A stretch of 64,000 bases of DNA from Clostridium sp. Marseille-Q2269 (GCF_943736985.1 NZ_CALSFS010000005.1:62001-126000); one strand, 5' to 3'; shown: positions 9,415 to 20,813, numbered from the stretch's first letter. Program-made: numbers and translations. The notes: a model not told the origin generated them from the sequence alone.

Positions 9415-9651
9415 TTATAAAAATTTTGAGATAACTATTTGAGATATATAATTAACTATTAAATTATATATAATTGCAGTAATACAACAGACTACCAAAA
9501 TCTTTAACGCTTTCTTATTTTTTTCTTCTATATTACTCCTATATAATTTTATAGTCTTATATGCTCCTATACCGCCAATACACCAACATACCAATCCTTC
9601 CACCGATAATATTGGTATCATAAGATAAATTAAAAGTAATATCCATACCAT
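9415..9651 (-). CDS. Small two-helix membrane protein
   Basis: A 78-residue protein with two predicted membrane helices (about residues 2-28 and 48-75) joined by a basic loop (KLYRSNIEEKNKKALK). No family recognised. It starts 2 bp after the stop of the LtaS-like gene, and its SD (GGGAGG) lies within the end of that gene, so the two are translationally linked. A helper role for the LtaS-like enzyme is inference from position only. Confidence 0.65.
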   Translation of the reverse strand: MVWILLLIYLMIPILSVEGLVCWCIGGIGAYKTIKLYRSNIEEKNKKALKILVVCCITAIIYNLIVNYISQIVISKFL

Positions 9652-9653
9652 GT

Positions 9654-11486
9654 CTAATACCTCCCTTTAAAATAATTAGCTTTTATCATATTGTTAGAAG
9701 TGTTTATTATATCAATAAATTTTTTCTTTTCTTCATCCGGAACATGTTTACCTCTATAAGTTTTATTTGTTAAAACAGTGTAATCTAAATTTGTATTTAA
9801 AAGATTTCTTCCTAAAGCCGTATTTATATATTTATCTTCACTTATGCCCATAAGGTAACTTATAGTTGGAAGAAAATCTACCTGACCTCCATTTGTTCTA
9901 ATTTCTTCTCCTTTTATATTTTTTGAGTAAATTATTAAAGGAACTCTTCTATCGTTGTTTCTCCATTTTTCTGGTATACCCTTAAGAGTACCAGTTTCTT
10001 CACTAAAGAACTTATGAAGTCCTTCATGATCACCATAAAGTGCTATAACTGTATCTTCCATCATACCTTTTTTATCAAGTTCTTTTATAAACCTTCCCAA
10101 CATTTCATCTGTATAATGTGCAGCTTCTATAAAAGCCCCTGTCTTTGTATCTTTTAATTCTTTGGGTATTTTAATCTTCACCTTATCTCTAGGAATATTA
10201 AATGGGCTATGACTACTTGCTGTTATCATAAATGTATAATATGGTTTTTTCTGAACTTCTATTTTTTTTACTGCTTGTGATAGAAAACTTTCATCACTTA
10301 AACATAATCCTAATATCTCATCTTTATTAAATTTTGATATATCTAAACATGTGTCAAATCCCATATGTCTTTCAGAAGTCATCCAATTCCAATAATTACC
10401 TTTTTCTCCATGCATGGAATATGTATTATATTTTTCATTTTTAAAAAGTTTTGGCAATGAATTATAATCATTATAAGGATAAGTGAATGCACTAGTACCT
10501 GCTATTGGTGGATACATGGAATTATTTGAAACAAAAACTCCATCAGAAGTTGTACCACTAAAGGTATGTTCATGGTAATTAGAAAAATATATTGAATTAC
10601 CAAGTAACTTATTTAAATTAGGGGTTATTTCTTCTCCATTTATCTTTTCATTTATAATAAAATTTTCAAAAGACTCTAATTGTATAGTGATTAAATTCTT
10701 ACCCTTAAAAATACCACTATAATTATTTTTAGAAAGTTTTTTTTCTTTTGAATTAAAATAAGTTTTTATTTCATTTTTCTCTTCTTCTGATAGATTATAA
10801 ACCTTCTTATCTTCTCTATAGTTATAAAAATCAAATAAATGATAACCTAGTGGTGATAAGTTATACATTACTAAATTTTGAGACCAAGTTTTTTTAAACA
10901 GAGTCTGACAAATATATCCTCTACCAAGCTTGTCTATTTTTATGTGTGCATATCCTATATATAACACAGGTAATATAAGTAACAAAGCAAACTTTTGTAG
11001 GCTTTTTTTATAACTTTTACATTGTAATTCTTTTATAGATAAAATTATTAATATTATTGGATTTATAAAAAATATTAAGTCTACTATTCTAAACATAGCT
11101 AATATACTTGAAGATAAACCATCTAAGTTATTTACCATATCGAACATATAAAAATTTAAAAATGAACTATAGCTTCTGTAATACCATAAATCTAATATTA
11201 AAAGCATAGAAATCATTATATTAATTATTATTATAAAAACTTTTTGCCCTATACCATTAAATATAAAAGCAAAAGAATATGGTATTAAAGTAAAAGCTAC
11301 ATATATTAATATGGTAGGTACCCCTAAGAAAGCACTTCTAAAATCTATACTAACTGCATTACCATCTGACAAAAGCAATACAAATAAATAATACTCTATA
11401 AAAGTGCCTATTATTGCTGTAAAAAAAAAATTATTTTTTAAAAGTTCTTTTATATTTTTTTCTAAAGAACATAGTATCTTTTCCAT
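9654..11486 (-). CDS. Lipoteichoic-acid synthase-like membrane sulfatase
   Basis: LtaS-family enzyme (alkaline phosphatase superfamily): N-terminal membrane domain of about five helices (residues 20-185), then an extracytoplasmic sulfatase domain. Catalytic features: LITIQLESFENF (metal Glu, about 271), HTFSGTTSDGVF (nucleophile Thr, about 312), MHGEKGNYWN, and ALYGDHEGLH (Asp-His metal pair). It should transfer glycerol-phosphate from phosphatidylglycerol to a glycolipid or polymer. The longest frame begins at 11540, but SD AAGGAG selects the ATG at 11486 (9-nt spacing), giving 610 residues. Exact polymer unknown. Confidence 0.88.
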   Translation of the reverse strand: MEKILCSLEKNIKELLKNNFFFTAIIGTFIEYYLFVLLLSDGNAVSIDFRSAFLGVPTILIYVAFTLIPYSFAFIFNGIGQKVFIIIINIMISMLLILDLWYYRSYSSFLNFYMFDMVNNLDGLSSSILAMFRIVDLIFFINPIILIILSIKELQCKSYKKSLQKFALLLILPVLYIGYAHIKIDKLGRGYICQTLFKKTWSQNLVMYNLSPLGYHLFDFYNYREDKKVYNLSEEEKNEIKTYFNSKEKKLSKNNYSGIFKGKNLITIQLESFENFIINEKINGEEITPNLNKLLGNSIYFSNYHEHTFSGTTSDGVFVSNNSMYPPIAGTSAFTYPYNDYNSLPKLFKNEKYNTYSMHGEKGNYWNWMTSERHMGFDTCLDISKFNKDEILGLCLSDESFLSQAVKKIEVQKKPYYTFMITASSHSPFNIPRDKVKIKIPKELKDTKTGAFIEAAHYTDEMLGRFIKELDKKGMMEDTVIALYGDHEGLHKFFSEETGTLKGIPEKWRNNDRRVPLIIYSKNIKGEEIRTNGGQVDFLPTISYLMGISEDKYINTALGRNLLNTNLDYTVLTNKTYRGKHVPDEEKKKFIDIINTSNNMIKANYFKGRY

Positions 11487-11911
11487 ACATAAAATCTCCT
11501 TAATTATAAATGTATTATTATAATAATTACTAAAGTTCATGTCCTAAAAAGTTTTTTATAATAAAAAACCATTTGAGTTTTTTTATTTATATAAAATACA
11601 GCTCCCCCTTTACCAATATTACTTAAATCATAATACCAAATCTATAATCAATTCTAAAGAAAGTCTTAAAAAATACTTAATATGAAATATATTTAAATAT
11701 TATAAAATTATTCCTTATATTGTTACACGTTATCTATGTTTAATAATTATGTTAAGTTAATCTAGGTCTATTTTTATGGATAATTCATTACTGTATACAA
11801 TAATTTACATTAATCTTGTTATAATGTAAATGCTCTACTATTATACTTCAAAAGAAATTAAGGATATAAATCTATCATAAAACTAATAGACCCATATCCT
11901 TAACCTATTAA
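11487..11911. other. Intergenic region with one terminator
   Basis: About 425 bp, AT-rich, no reading frame with an SD on either strand. Apart from the hairpin at 11858-11903 I see only the upstream (promoter) region of the LtaS-like gene. Confidence 0.5.
11858..11903 (-). terminator. Terminator after DUF523 gene
   Basis: Outer 10-bp inverted repeat TTAAGGATAT/ATATCCTTAA (11858-11867 / 11894-11903) with an inner 5-bp stem (TCTAT/ATAGA), just past the DUF523 stop and followed by T-rich sequence on the minus strand. Confidence 0.65.
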
Positions 11912-12370
11912 TTACAATTTATCTATGAAATCATCATCCTCTGTATAAACCTTTATGCCATTTCTATTTAAAAGCTCTGCTGTTACCCCATTTCCAGATT
12001 TTTTATTACCTAAAAAAGTACCATCATATATAGTACCAAAACCACAAGACGGACTTCTAGCTTTTAATATAGCTACTTTCGCATCACATTCTTTTGCTAT
12101 TTTTAAAGTTTCATAAGCTCCCTTCAAAAATTCTTTGGTAGAATCTTCTCCATCCGGTCCTATAACCTTAGCTTTTCCATTTAGTACATCTGCTCCAGTA
12201 GCGTTATTTATTTCATGAGCTGGTCTTGGAGTTTGCTGCCCTCCTAATTGTTCTGGACAGACTAAAACGGCTTTTCCCTCTTTAAATAACTTTAATACTT
12301 TCTCATTCATATTATTTCCGCCACTATATTTGCAATTAACTCCACAAAGGCAAGCACTTATTAATATCAT
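11912..12370 (-). CDS. DUF523 family protein
   Basis: A 152-residue cytoplasmic protein of the DUF523 (YbbK-like) family. Typical conserved features are visible: N-terminal ISACLCGVNCKYSGG, VLVCPEQLGGQQTPRPA, and LKARSPSCGFG. The conserved cysteines suggest a metal or redox site, but no biochemical function is established for this group as far as I know. A frame opens at 12391; SD AAAGGAGG instead selects the ATG at 12370. Monocistronic, followed by a hairpin. Confidence 0.85.
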   Translation of the reverse strand: MILISACLCGVNCKYSGGNNMNEKVLKLFKEGKAVLVCPEQLGGQQTPRPAHEINNATGADVLNGKAKVIGPDGEDSTKEFLKGAYETLKIAKECDAKVAILKARSPSCGFGTIYDGTFLGNKKSGNGVTAELLNRNGIKVYTEDDDFIDKL

Positions 12371-12501
12371 ATAGCTCCTCCTTTTACCCATAAACCTATT
12401 TACTACACAAATCTTTAATAAACTATTTATTATTAAATTTCTATGACTATTCTTAAAAGTTCAATGAAATATATTTATAAATTTAATATATATATGAATA
12501 T

Positions 12502-14868
12502 CTATTTTAGTTCCACTACTGTAACACCAGTTCCACCTTCACCATATTCACCTAATCTATGCTTTTTAACATGAGGATGGCCTTTTAACATATCCATAAT
12601 TGTTTTTCTTAAGACTCCAGTCCCTTTTCCATGCACTATAGTGACTTCTCTTAAACCACCTAAATAAGCCTCATCTAAATATTTGTCTACAGTATACATA
12701 GCCTCTTCTGAATCCATACCTCTAAGATCTACAGAAGATTCTACTTTTCTTAGGTTTAAATTAAGTTTTTTAGATTTTTTAGTTTTTGAATAATTACTAT
12801 TAGAATTACTTCCTTTAGCAGCTCTTAAATCTTTCATATTAGCTGTTATTTTCATAATTCCAGCTTGAACTAATACATCACCTTTATTGTCTGGTTTAGA
12901 TAATACTATTACCTTTTGATTTATTGAAGCTAACAGAACTTCGTCTCCTTCTTTTACATTCTTTAAAGCTTCTCCTTTATGAACAGCTTTTATTTCCTTC
13001 TCTTCAATGGAATCTAATTTATCTTTTAATTTTTTTCTTTCCTCTTCTAATTTACGTCTCGCATCTGAAGAGTAACCCATTCTTTCTAATTGTCTAATAT
13101 CTTTTAATATTTTATCCGCCTCTTCTTTTGCTTCTTTTATTATGTTTTTAGCTTCTCTTCTTGCTTCTATCAATGCATTATCTCTTACTTTTTGAAGTCC
13201 TTCTAATTTTTCTTGATATTTTCTCTTCTCTTTATCTCTTTCTAACTTAAGATTTTCTGCCAGTCTAGCATCTTCTTGAGCCTTTATACTTTTTTCTTGT
13301 AAATTTTGAATTAATTCTTCAAATCTTATGTTTTCATTTGATATATTTTGTCTTGCAAAATCTATTACATAGTCTGGTAAACCTAGCCTTTTAGATATTT
13401 CAAAAGCATTTGATTTACCAGGTACACCTATTAGCAATCTATATGTGGGTCTCAATGTTTCCACATCAAACTCAACGGAAGCATTTTCTACCCCTTCTCT
13501 TTTTAATGCATAAGCCTTTAATTCACTATAATGAGTTGTGGCAATTATCTTACATCCTCTTTCTCTCAAGTTTTCTAATATAGAAATAGCTAAGGCTGCC
13601 CCTTCTGTTGGATCCGTCCCTGCTCCTAATTCATCAAACAATACCAAAGAATTTTCATCTGCCTTATCCATAATATCTACTATATTTTTCATATGAGATG
13701 AAAAAGTAGACAAACTCTGCTCTATACTTTGCTCATCCCCTATATCTGCAAAAACATTATGAAAATAACCTACTACAGAATTTTCTCTAGCTGGAATCAT
13801 AAGTCCGCTCATAGCCATTAAATGTATTAAACCTACAGTCTTTAAAGTTACAGTTTTACCTCCTGTATTAGGTCCTGTTATTATTAGAGATGTAAAATCT
13901 CCCCCTAGCTTAACACTTATAGGTACTACTTTTTTTCTATCTATAAGAGGATGTCTTCCCTCTATAATATCCACAGTACCTTCATCATCAATAATTGGAC
14001 ATGTACAATTATATTCGCTAGCAAATTTAGCCTTTGCAAATATAAAGTCTAATTCCCATACTATACTAGCATCTGTCTTTACCCCTGTTATATTAGAATT
14101 TATTCTTTGAGACAAGACGCTTAGTATCCTTTCTATTTCTGCCTTTTCTTTTAACATGAGCTCTTTTATTTCATTATTTAAATTTACCAAGCTCATAGGT
14201 TCTATAAAAAGAGTAGCTCCTGTGGAGCTTTGATCATGTACAAGCCCTGGTACTGCACCTTTATGTTCTGATTTTACTGGTAAAACATATCTATCTCCTC
14301 TAACTGTATATATATTTTCTTGAAGATAAGAGGAGTAACTTCTAACCAAAGAATTTATTTTATCTCTTACAGAATAATTCTTTTCCTTTAAAGATCTCCT
14401 TATATTATAAAGAGTAGAACTAGCTCTATCTGCTATTTCATCTTCTCCTTCTATGGCACTAAATATTTCTTCTTCTATTTTAGGTAAAGAAAAAATGCCT
14501 TCACATATATCCTCTAAAACTCTATAGCTTTCTTCTTCTTCCTTATGATTTATATATTCCTTAAATCTTCTTGCACATCTTAAAACCGCTGCTATTTTTA
14601 ACAACTGACCTGGCAATAATGTGGATCCTTTTTCTGCTAAAGAAATTCCATTTCTTACATCATACACCCCTTCAAATGGTGGTGCTCCCTTTGTAACTAA
14701 TAATTTAAATGCCTCTTTTGTTTCTTGTAGATGTTCTGTTACTTCATATACACTATCATAAGGTCTTAAATCTTCTATTATATCCTTTGCAGCTTTTGTA
14801 CAAGTATAATTTTTTAAAAACTCCTGTATCTTATTAAATTCTAAAACCTTAATGGATTTATTTTTCAC
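12502..14868 (-). CDS. mutS2: Endonuclease/ribosome-rescue ATPase MutS2
   Basis: MutS-family ATPase lacking the mismatch-recognition domain; implicated in recombination control and, in Firmicutes, in splitting collided ribosomes. Walker A GPNTGGKTVTLK (residues 332-343), Walker B SLVLFDELGAGTDPTEG (about 408) and a long coiled coil (about 510-640). The C-terminal Smr domain (about 710-788) has VDLRGM and HGKGTGVLRK, the nuclease-type signature. Full length at 788 residues. It closes a minus-strand block pheST-zapA-U32-mutS2, an order I recognise from other clostridia. Confidence 0.95.
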   Translation of the reverse strand: MKNKSIKVLEFNKIQEFLKNYTCTKAAKDIIEDLRPYDSVYEVTEHLQETKEAFKLLVTKGAPPFEGVYDVRNGISLAEKGSTLLPGQLLKIAAVLRCARRFKEYINHKEEEESYRVLEDICEGIFSLPKIEEEIFSAIEGEDEIADRASSTLYNIRRSLKEKNYSVRDKINSLVRSYSSYLQENIYTVRGDRYVLPVKSEHKGAVPGLVHDQSSTGATLFIEPMSLVNLNNEIKELMLKEKAEIERILSVLSQRINSNITGVKTDASIVWELDFIFAKAKFASEYNCTCPIIDDEGTVDIIEGRHPLIDRKKVVPISVKLGGDFTSLIITGPNTGGKTVTLKTVGLIHLMAMSGLMIPARENSVVGYFHNVFADIGDEQSIEQSLSTFSSHMKNIVDIMDKADENSLVLFDELGAGTDPTEGAALAISILENLRERGCKIIATTHYSELKAYALKREGVENASVEFDVETLRPTYRLLIGVPGKSNAFEISKRLGLPDYVIDFARQNISNENIRFEELIQNLQEKSIKAQEDARLAENLKLERDKEKRKYQEKLEGLQKVRDNALIEARREAKNIIKEAKEEADKILKDIRQLERMGYSSDARRKLEEERKKLKDKLDSIEEKEIKAVHKGEALKNVKEGDEVLLASINQKVIVLSKPDNKGDVLVQAGIMKITANMKDLRAAKGSNSNSNYSKTKKSKKLNLNLRKVESSVDLRGMDSEEAMYTVDKYLDEAYLGGLREVTIVHGKGTGVLRKTIMDMLKGHPHVKKHRLGEYGEGGTGVTVVELK

Positions 14869-14969
14869 TTTATTACACCCCTTTAAAAATTCCTACTAAA
14901 TTCTATATTTAAGCTTAATTACATTTTTATATAGCACCTATAGTTTAAGTTATAAATAATATTATTAAA

Positions 14970-17336
14970 CTATTCTACTCCCCTTTTATAATGTCCCCTA
15001 GTATAATTTTTAAAATCTCTATTCCATTTTTCCTCTTTAAGAGATCTTAGTATATATTGGCACTCTTCATAACTTTCATCAGAAAAATCTAATCTAAAAC
15101 TATCAATACCAAGTGTTTTTATTTCTTCTATATTACCTATTAAATTAATATCTGAATTATTATATATGTAACTTCTACAAAATATATCAGTATTAACTCT
15201 AAATTTAGCATCCATTCTGTCCTTTAATATATAACTTCCTCGCTCACAAGCTTTATTACAGGAATGACAACTATCTTTCCCTCCAAATATACTGCCTATA
15301 GGACAATATTCACTAACCATATTTTCTATTTTACCATATATAATCATTTGACTCTGTAATTGCATATGTTTCACTATAGATTTAATATCTCTTTTATTAA
15401 GCTCTACACTTAAACAGCTTCCTTTTATAAATTTATTATAAAAATCACCTGCAAAACTATTAAATATATTAAGCTTATAGTCCCCTATTATGTCTGTTCT
15501 GTCATTAAATTTACTTATTATACCTAAATTTGAAGTCACTATACCCTTTATTTTATGTAAATTATCTTTTATTATCTTTTCTACATAATTAAATTCACTT
15601 TTTATAATATTAGGAGCTTTTAGATGTATATTTAAATTTTCATATTGAGCATATATTTTATCTAGGCTTAATGATTGGCTCATAAATAAATCTATTATTA
15701 TATTGTTAAATCCATTATCCACTATAGCTTGCAATTGTTCATAAGTATATACTGAAAAAATATAATTAGGTAATTTGTTATCTCTTATTTTATTTATATT
15801 TCTATATATATTATCCACATTCACTGCATTTATTTTTCTACAGTATGGACATTTTTGTAATATTTTTTCTTCTATGGAATTTATAAGTATTCTACGGCAA
15901 TTATTTATTTCAGAAACAGGTAAAAATCCTTCTTCATAGGAATTAAACATAATTTTATTTATCTTAAAAGGAGTTTCCCCACTTTTCATTAGATTTTCTT
16001 CTATTTTTTCCATAGATAAAGGTTTTTTTAGTGCCTTTTCTATTTCTTTCCCTTCTACGGAATACTCTTCTCCATTATATATACAACTTAATTTTATTTT
16101 TTCTCCTACTTTAAAATCTAAATTAGCTTCTAAATAAATTTTTCTATTAAATTTATCTTCATATATTTTACCTAAGGATTGTAAAAGTTCTATATCTGAG
16201 GTTTTATATAATTCATCTTTAAATTTATAATTTAAAGGTTTTATTTTTACTAGGTCTCCTCTGTAGGCTTTTTCTACTTCCTTATTGTTTTTAATTATAC
16301 TAGATACTATAAAGCCTCTATCACCATTTCTTATACCATCTTTTATTTTTAAATTTTCTTCTAATTTTATACTTTTATCCTTATTTACTTTTCCTAAAGA
16401 TAATCCTGTATTTTTGGGAAAAGAATATGCCATCATATCTTTACCTTTGTTTCCGTAAATGTATGCCTTTGAAAAACCTTCTCTATTAAATAACTGCATT
16501 AACTGTTTTTTATTCTCTTCTTGTTTAAAATCTTGCTTATTTATAACTGCATCTATAGCTTTTCTGTAACTTCTAACTACACCAGCCACATATTCTGGTC
16601 TTTTCATTCTTCCTTCTATTTTAAAAGATGTGGCACCAGCATTTATTAGATCCTCCATGTTATCTATGTTGCACATATCCTTAGGACTTAATAAGTATCC
16701 CTTTTTTTCCTGACCATTTTCCTCATTTATTAATGTATAAGGCAATCTGCATGGTTGAGCACATCTACCTCTGTTTCCACTTCTTCCACCTAATATACTA
16801 CTCATCAAACATTGTCCTGAATAACAAATACAAAGAGCTCCATGTATAAATATTTCTGTTTCTATGCCTAAGGTTTTTGAAATATGCTCTATCTCTTCTA
16901 ATGAAAGCTCTCTTGATAAAACTATCCTTTTAAATCCTAGTTCTTTCAAGAACTTAGCTCCTTCTCCATTATGTACTGTCATTTGAGTAGACGCATGAAT
17001 TTCAAAATCAATAAAATTCTCTTTTATCAATTTTGCTATTCCAGTATCCTGTATTATTAAAGCATCTACTGCTATGGAATATAAAAATCCTATGTATTCT
17101 AAGGCTTCTCTTATTTCCGTTTCCTTTATTAATGTATTAACTGTAATATATACTTTAACGCCATATAAATGGCAATAATTTATAGCTTCCTTTAATTGCT
17201 GTTCATTAAAATTACTAGCATAGGCTCTAGCAGAAAATTTGCTTCCTCCCATATATACTGCATCTGCTCCTGCTTCTACTGCCGCATATAAACTTTCCAT
17301 GCTTCCTGCTGGAGCTAACAATTCTATATTATACAT
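14970..17336 (-). CDS. U32 family peptidase / RlhA-like protein with DUF3656
   Basis: Peptidase U32-type protein of 788 residues. The N-terminal TIM-barrel-like half contains LLAPAGSMESLYAAVEAGADAVY, IFIHGALCICYSGQC and RGRCAQPCRLPY. These clustered cysteines ligate an Fe-S cluster in relatives such as RlhA, which hydroxylates 23S rRNA C2501. The C-terminal extension (DUF3656-like) has more cysteines (KCPYCRK, CHSCNKACERG). A true protease role is doubtful; RNA modification is the better-supported role for the family. Located between mutS2 and zapA. Confidence 0.88.
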   Translation of the reverse strand: MYNIELLAPAGSMESLYAAVEAGADAVYMGGSKFSARAYASNFNEQQLKEAINYCHLYGVKVYITVNTLIKETEIREALEYIGFLYSIAVDALIIQDTGIAKLIKENFIDFEIHASTQMTVHNGEGAKFLKELGFKRIVLSRELSLEEIEHISKTLGIETEIFIHGALCICYSGQCLMSSILGGRSGNRGRCAQPCRLPYTLINEENGQEKKGYLLSPKDMCNIDNMEDLINAGATSFKIEGRMKRPEYVAGVVRSYRKAIDAVINKQDFKQEENKKQLMQLFNREGFSKAYIYGNKGKDMMAYSFPKNTGLSLGKVNKDKSIKLEENLKIKDGIRNGDRGFIVSSIIKNNKEVEKAYRGDLVKIKPLNYKFKDELYKTSDIELLQSLGKIYEDKFNRKIYLEANLDFKVGEKIKLSCIYNGEEYSVEGKEIEKALKKPLSMEKIEENLMKSGETPFKINKIMFNSYEEGFLPVSEINNCRRILINSIEEKILQKCPYCRKINAVNVDNIYRNINKIRDNKLPNYIFSVYTYEQLQAIVDNGFNNIIIDLFMSQSLSLDKIYAQYENLNIHLKAPNIIKSEFNYVEKIIKDNLHKIKGIVTSNLGIISKFNDRTDIIGDYKLNIFNSFAGDFYNKFIKGSCLSVELNKRDIKSIVKHMQLQSQMIIYGKIENMVSEYCPIGSIFGGKDSCHSCNKACERGSYILKDRMDAKFRVNTDIFCRSYIYNNSDINLIGNIEEIKTLGIDSFRLDFSDESYEECQYILRSLKEEKWNRDFKNYTRGHYKRGVE

Positions 17337-17540
17337 ACAAAACCTCTTTCCTAAATATTTTACTAAATTATATTATACACTAAATAATGTTTAAAAAGAA
17401 TTAAACATATATTACATATTCATATACTATATATTAAAAATTCAATATGTTATAATATTCTTATATGTTGTACTTGAAGTATAACTCTATAGATAATAAT
17501 AAATTAAAAAATTATTTTTATTATTAGAACACAATAAAAA

Positions 17541-17580
17541 ATAGTAAAGGGCTTTTCCAAACGGAAAAGCCTTTTACTAT
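17541..17580 (-). terminator. Terminator overlapping zapA stop
   Basis: 18-bp stem with one mismatch (17541-17558 / 17563-17580), loop AAAC; the zapA TAG is inside one arm. Flanked by A/T runs on both sides, so it could work in both directions. Confidence 0.9.
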
Positions 17581-18170
17581 TTTTTTATTTGTAACGGATT
17601 ATTTTTTTTCTTTTCTTTAACTAAATTTAATTGACTATCCATTAATTTTTTTTCTAAATCCAAAATTTTATATTTAGAAGATTGTAGTTGAAATTTCAAC
17701 TCTTTATTTTGAATCTTAGACTTATTACTCTCTTCCATGTATTTCTGTGCTGTCTTTTCCATAAGACTCATTTGCTCTTCTAACTTATCTATCTTTTCTT
17801 TATTCTCTTTTAATGGATCTTCTATGTCTTTAAATTCTACATTATGCTCTAATTCTTTGTTTTTTTCTTTTTGTTCTTCTAACAGTTTTCTCATTTCTTC
17901 TAATTTTAAGTTTTGATGATGTTGAATTTCCTCTAGTTTATCTACTTGTAGTTGTAATTTTTCTATGTCATCATCCTTTTTTAACCCATCATCTACAGCA
18001 TTTATTGCTGTTAATATAGCAGCTGAAGAAGTACTCAATTTAGGATTATTATCTAATATATGAGATATCTTTTTATCCACATATCTAGCTACTTTATGAA
18101 GATAATCCTCTTGTTCTTCTCCCTTTAAATTATACTCAACTCCATTTATTTTAACCGTTATAATATTCAT
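17577..18170 (-). CDS. zapA: Cell-division protein ZapA, long form
   Basis: ZapA binds and bundles FtsZ at the division site. The N-terminal 75 residues show the ZapA fold signature (VKINGVEYNLKGEEQEDYL, ARYVDKKISHIL, AAILTAINAVDD). The rest, about residues 78-190, is a long charged coiled coil. At 197 residues it is about twice the length of B. subtilis ZapA (85 residues), as in some other clostridial versions. Lies between pheT and the U32 gene. Confidence 0.9.
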   Translation of the reverse strand: MNIITVKINGVEYNLKGEEQEDYLHKVARYVDKKISHILDNNPKLSTSSAAILTAINAVDDGLKKDDDIEKLQLQVDKLEEIQHHQNLKLEEMRKLLEEQKEKNKELEHNVEFKDIEDPLKENKEKIDKLEEQMSLMEKTAQKYMEESNKSKIQNKELKFQLQSSKYKILDLEKKLMDSQLNLVKEKKKNNPLQIKK

Positions 18171-18375
18171 GAATACACCCTCTTAGATATTCCTATTATA
18201 AATGTTATTTATACTACTGTTTACTAAAATAGGATTTATTATTTTATCTTTAAATCTTATTATAATTAACTACCTTTTGTAATAATCAAAAGCTATATAA
18301 ATATATGATAATTTTCATAATCTTCTATAATAATTCTATCATAAAATATACATTTATAAAACAGAATTTTGTGTT

Positions 18376-20760
18376 TTAATCTCTAAGTTGTGCTCCTAAT
18401 TTATGTTCTAAAGTTCTTACTATTTTATCATGAACTTTATTTACTTCTGAATCTTTAAGAGTTCTTTCTGCATTTCTATAAACTATAGAATATGCCACAC
18501 TCTTCTTTCCTTCTGGTATTTGCTTACCCTTATAAACATCAAACAGTTTCATACTTTCAAATATATTTCCGCCACCATTTTTAATTATATTTTCTATTTC
18601 TTGTACTAACACTGTATCATCTACAATAACTGCTATATCTCTAGTTACTGCTGGGAATTTTGGTAAATGTCTATATTCCTTTTTAACATTAGCATGTTTA
18701 TATAAAACATCTAAGTTTAACTCTGCAATATAGCATCTTTCATCCATATCATAATTATCTTGTACATCTGGATGTATTTCTCCTAAAGTACCAACATAAT
18801 TTTTGTTTATATAAAGTTCTGCTGTTCTTCCAGGATGGAATGCATAGTTTTCCTCTTGTCTTTTTAATTTCCAATTATCTATACCTAATGCATTTAATAT
18901 ATTTTCTGCTATACCTTTTAGATTGAAATAATCCACATTACCGTATAATCCAATAGTAACAATATTTTTTTCTTCTGGAAGTTCTGTAGGATCCTCTGTA
19001 GGAATATATATCTTTCCAATTTCAAACAAAGAAGCATAATCATTATTTCTTGAATAGTTTCTACTTAAAGCTTCCATCATAGAAGGTATTGTGGTAGTTC
19101 TCATTATACTAAAATCTTCACCTAAAGGATTTTTTATTTTAACTACTTTTCTTAAAACACTATCTTCTTTTAGATTAATTTTATCAAATACTTTTGGGCT
19201 AGCAAAAGAATAACTTATGGATTGATTTAATCCGCTTGCCATTAATGCTTCTATAACTTTGTCATCTAAACGTTGCTTTTCATTTTTTCCGGCTTGCATA
19301 GTAACACTTTTTATTGTAGTTATTGGAACATTATTGTACCCATATATTCTTGCTATTTCTTCTGCTATATCTTCTTTTATATTCAAATCACTTCTAAACG
19401 TTGGAACATGTATTTCTAAAATATCTCCATTTATTTCTGTATTAACATCTAATCTATCTAAGCACTCTTGCATAATTTCTTTTGATATATCTGTACCTAA
19501 AAATTTATTTATCCATTTACTATCTACTTCTAATGTATGAGGTTCTACTTTGTTTTCATATACATCTACAGAACCTTCCATTACTTCTCCTGCATCTAAT
19601 TCTTGAACTAATTTACAAGCTCTATCCATAGCTAATTCTACTAAATTAGGATCTATATCTTTTTCAAATCTAGAAGAAGCTTCTGTTCTTAAACCTAACT
19701 TGTTAGCTGATATTCTTATATTAGTTCCATCAAAATTAGCACATTCAAATATTATTTCTTTTGTATCTTCTTTTACTTCTGAGTTTAATCCTCCCATTAT
19801 ACCAGCAAGGCCTACAGTTCTATCTCCATCTCTTATATTAAGTGTATCTACATTTAATTCTCTTTCTATTTCATCTAATGTAGTAAATTTTTCTCCATCC
19901 TTAGCTCTCTCTACAACTATAGTATTAGTTCTGATTTCTCTTCTATCAAATGCATGCATTGGCTGACCTAGTTCTAACATTACAAAGTTAGTTATATCTA
20001 CTATATTATTTATAGGTCTAACACCTGCTTCTAATAATCTCTCCTGCATCCAACCAGGTGATTGCTCTACCTTAACATTTTTAATTCCTCTTGCCATATA
20101 TCTTCTACAAAGACTATCTCTTACTTCTACTTTTAAAGAATCATTTATATTTTCATTACATTTTGGAGAAAATTCTACTATTGGAATAGTATATTTTTTA
20201 TCTAATGTAGCAGCAGCTTCTCTAGCTATCCCTATTATACTTAAACAATCTGGTCTATTAGATGTAATTTCAAAATCTATAATAGAACTTTCCATCTTTA
20301 ATACTTTTTTTATGTCTTCTCCTATAGGTGTATCTTCTGGTAAAATCATAAGTCCATATACAGGTTCATCTCCTGCCATGCCTAACTCTTCTTCGGAACA
20401 AAACATTCCATTAGATACTTCTCCTCTTAGTTTTCCCTTCTTAATTTTTAGTCCACCATGTAATGTAGATCCATGAAGTGCTACAGGAATTATATCCATT
20501 TCTTTCATATTTTTAGCCGCTGTAACTATTTGAATATTTTCTTTTGTACCTATATCAACTTGGCAAATAGAAAGCTTATCAGCATCAGGATGTTTTGTTA
20601 TTTCCATTAATTTTCCTGTAACTACATTTTGTATTTCATCCCCTGTAATAATAACTTCTTCTACCTTTGATCCTGATAATGTAAGTCTATCTCCTAATTC
20701 CTTTGGAGAAATATCATCTATATCTATATAATCATTTAACCATTTAACTGGAACTTTCAT
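18376..20760 (-). CDS. pheT: Phenylalanyl-tRNA synthetase beta subunit
   Basis: Beta subunit of the alpha2-beta2 PheRS that charges tRNA-Phe. Full length (794 residues) with the N-terminal EMAP-like tRNA-binding domain (about 40-150, [16 protein letters not shown]), the B3/B4 editing region ([15 protein letters not shown]), the B5 domain, a catalytic-like core, and a C-terminal ferredoxin-like anticodon-binding domain ending in ...GAQLRD. It follows pheS by 53 bp and shares its T-box control. Confidence 0.96.
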   Translation of the reverse strand: MKVPVKWLNDYIDIDDISPKELGDRLTLSGSKVEEVIITGDEIQNVVTGKLMEITKHPDADKLSICQVDIGTKENIQIVTAAKNMKEMDIIPVALHGSTLHGGLKIKKGKLRGEVSNGMFCSEEELGMAGDEPVYGLMILPEDTPIGEDIKKVLKMESSIIDFEITSNRPDCLSIIGIAREAAATLDKKYTIPIVEFSPKCNENINDSLKVEVRDSLCRRYMARGIKNVKVEQSPGWMQERLLEAGVRPINNIVDITNFVMLELGQPMHAFDRREIRTNTIVVERAKDGEKFTTLDEIERELNVDTLNIRDGDRTVGLAGIMGGLNSEVKEDTKEIIFECANFDGTNIRISANKLGLRTEASSRFEKDIDPNLVELAMDRACKLVQELDAGEVMEGSVDVYENKVEPHTLEVDSKWINKFLGTDISKEIMQECLDRLDVNTEINGDILEIHVPTFRSDLNIKEDIAEEIARIYGYNNVPITTIKSVTMQAGKNEKQRLDDKVIEALMASGLNQSISYSFASPKVFDKINLKEDSVLRKVVKIKNPLGEDFSIMRTTTIPSMMEALSRNYSRNNDYASLFEIGKIYIPTEDPTELPEEKNIVTIGLYGNVDYFNLKGIAENILNALGIDNWKLKRQEENYAFHPGRTAELYINKNYVGTLGEIHPDVQDNYDMDERCYIAELNLDVLYKHANVKKEYRHLPKFPAVTRDIAVIVDDTVLVQEIENIIKNGGGNIFESMKLFDVYKGKQIPEGKKSVAYSIVYRNAERTLKDSEVNKVHDKIVRTLEHKLGAQLRD

Positions 20761-20813
20761 TTATTCTGCCTCCCTATTTATTTTTTATATATTTTAAAAA
20801 TCATTCTTAAATC

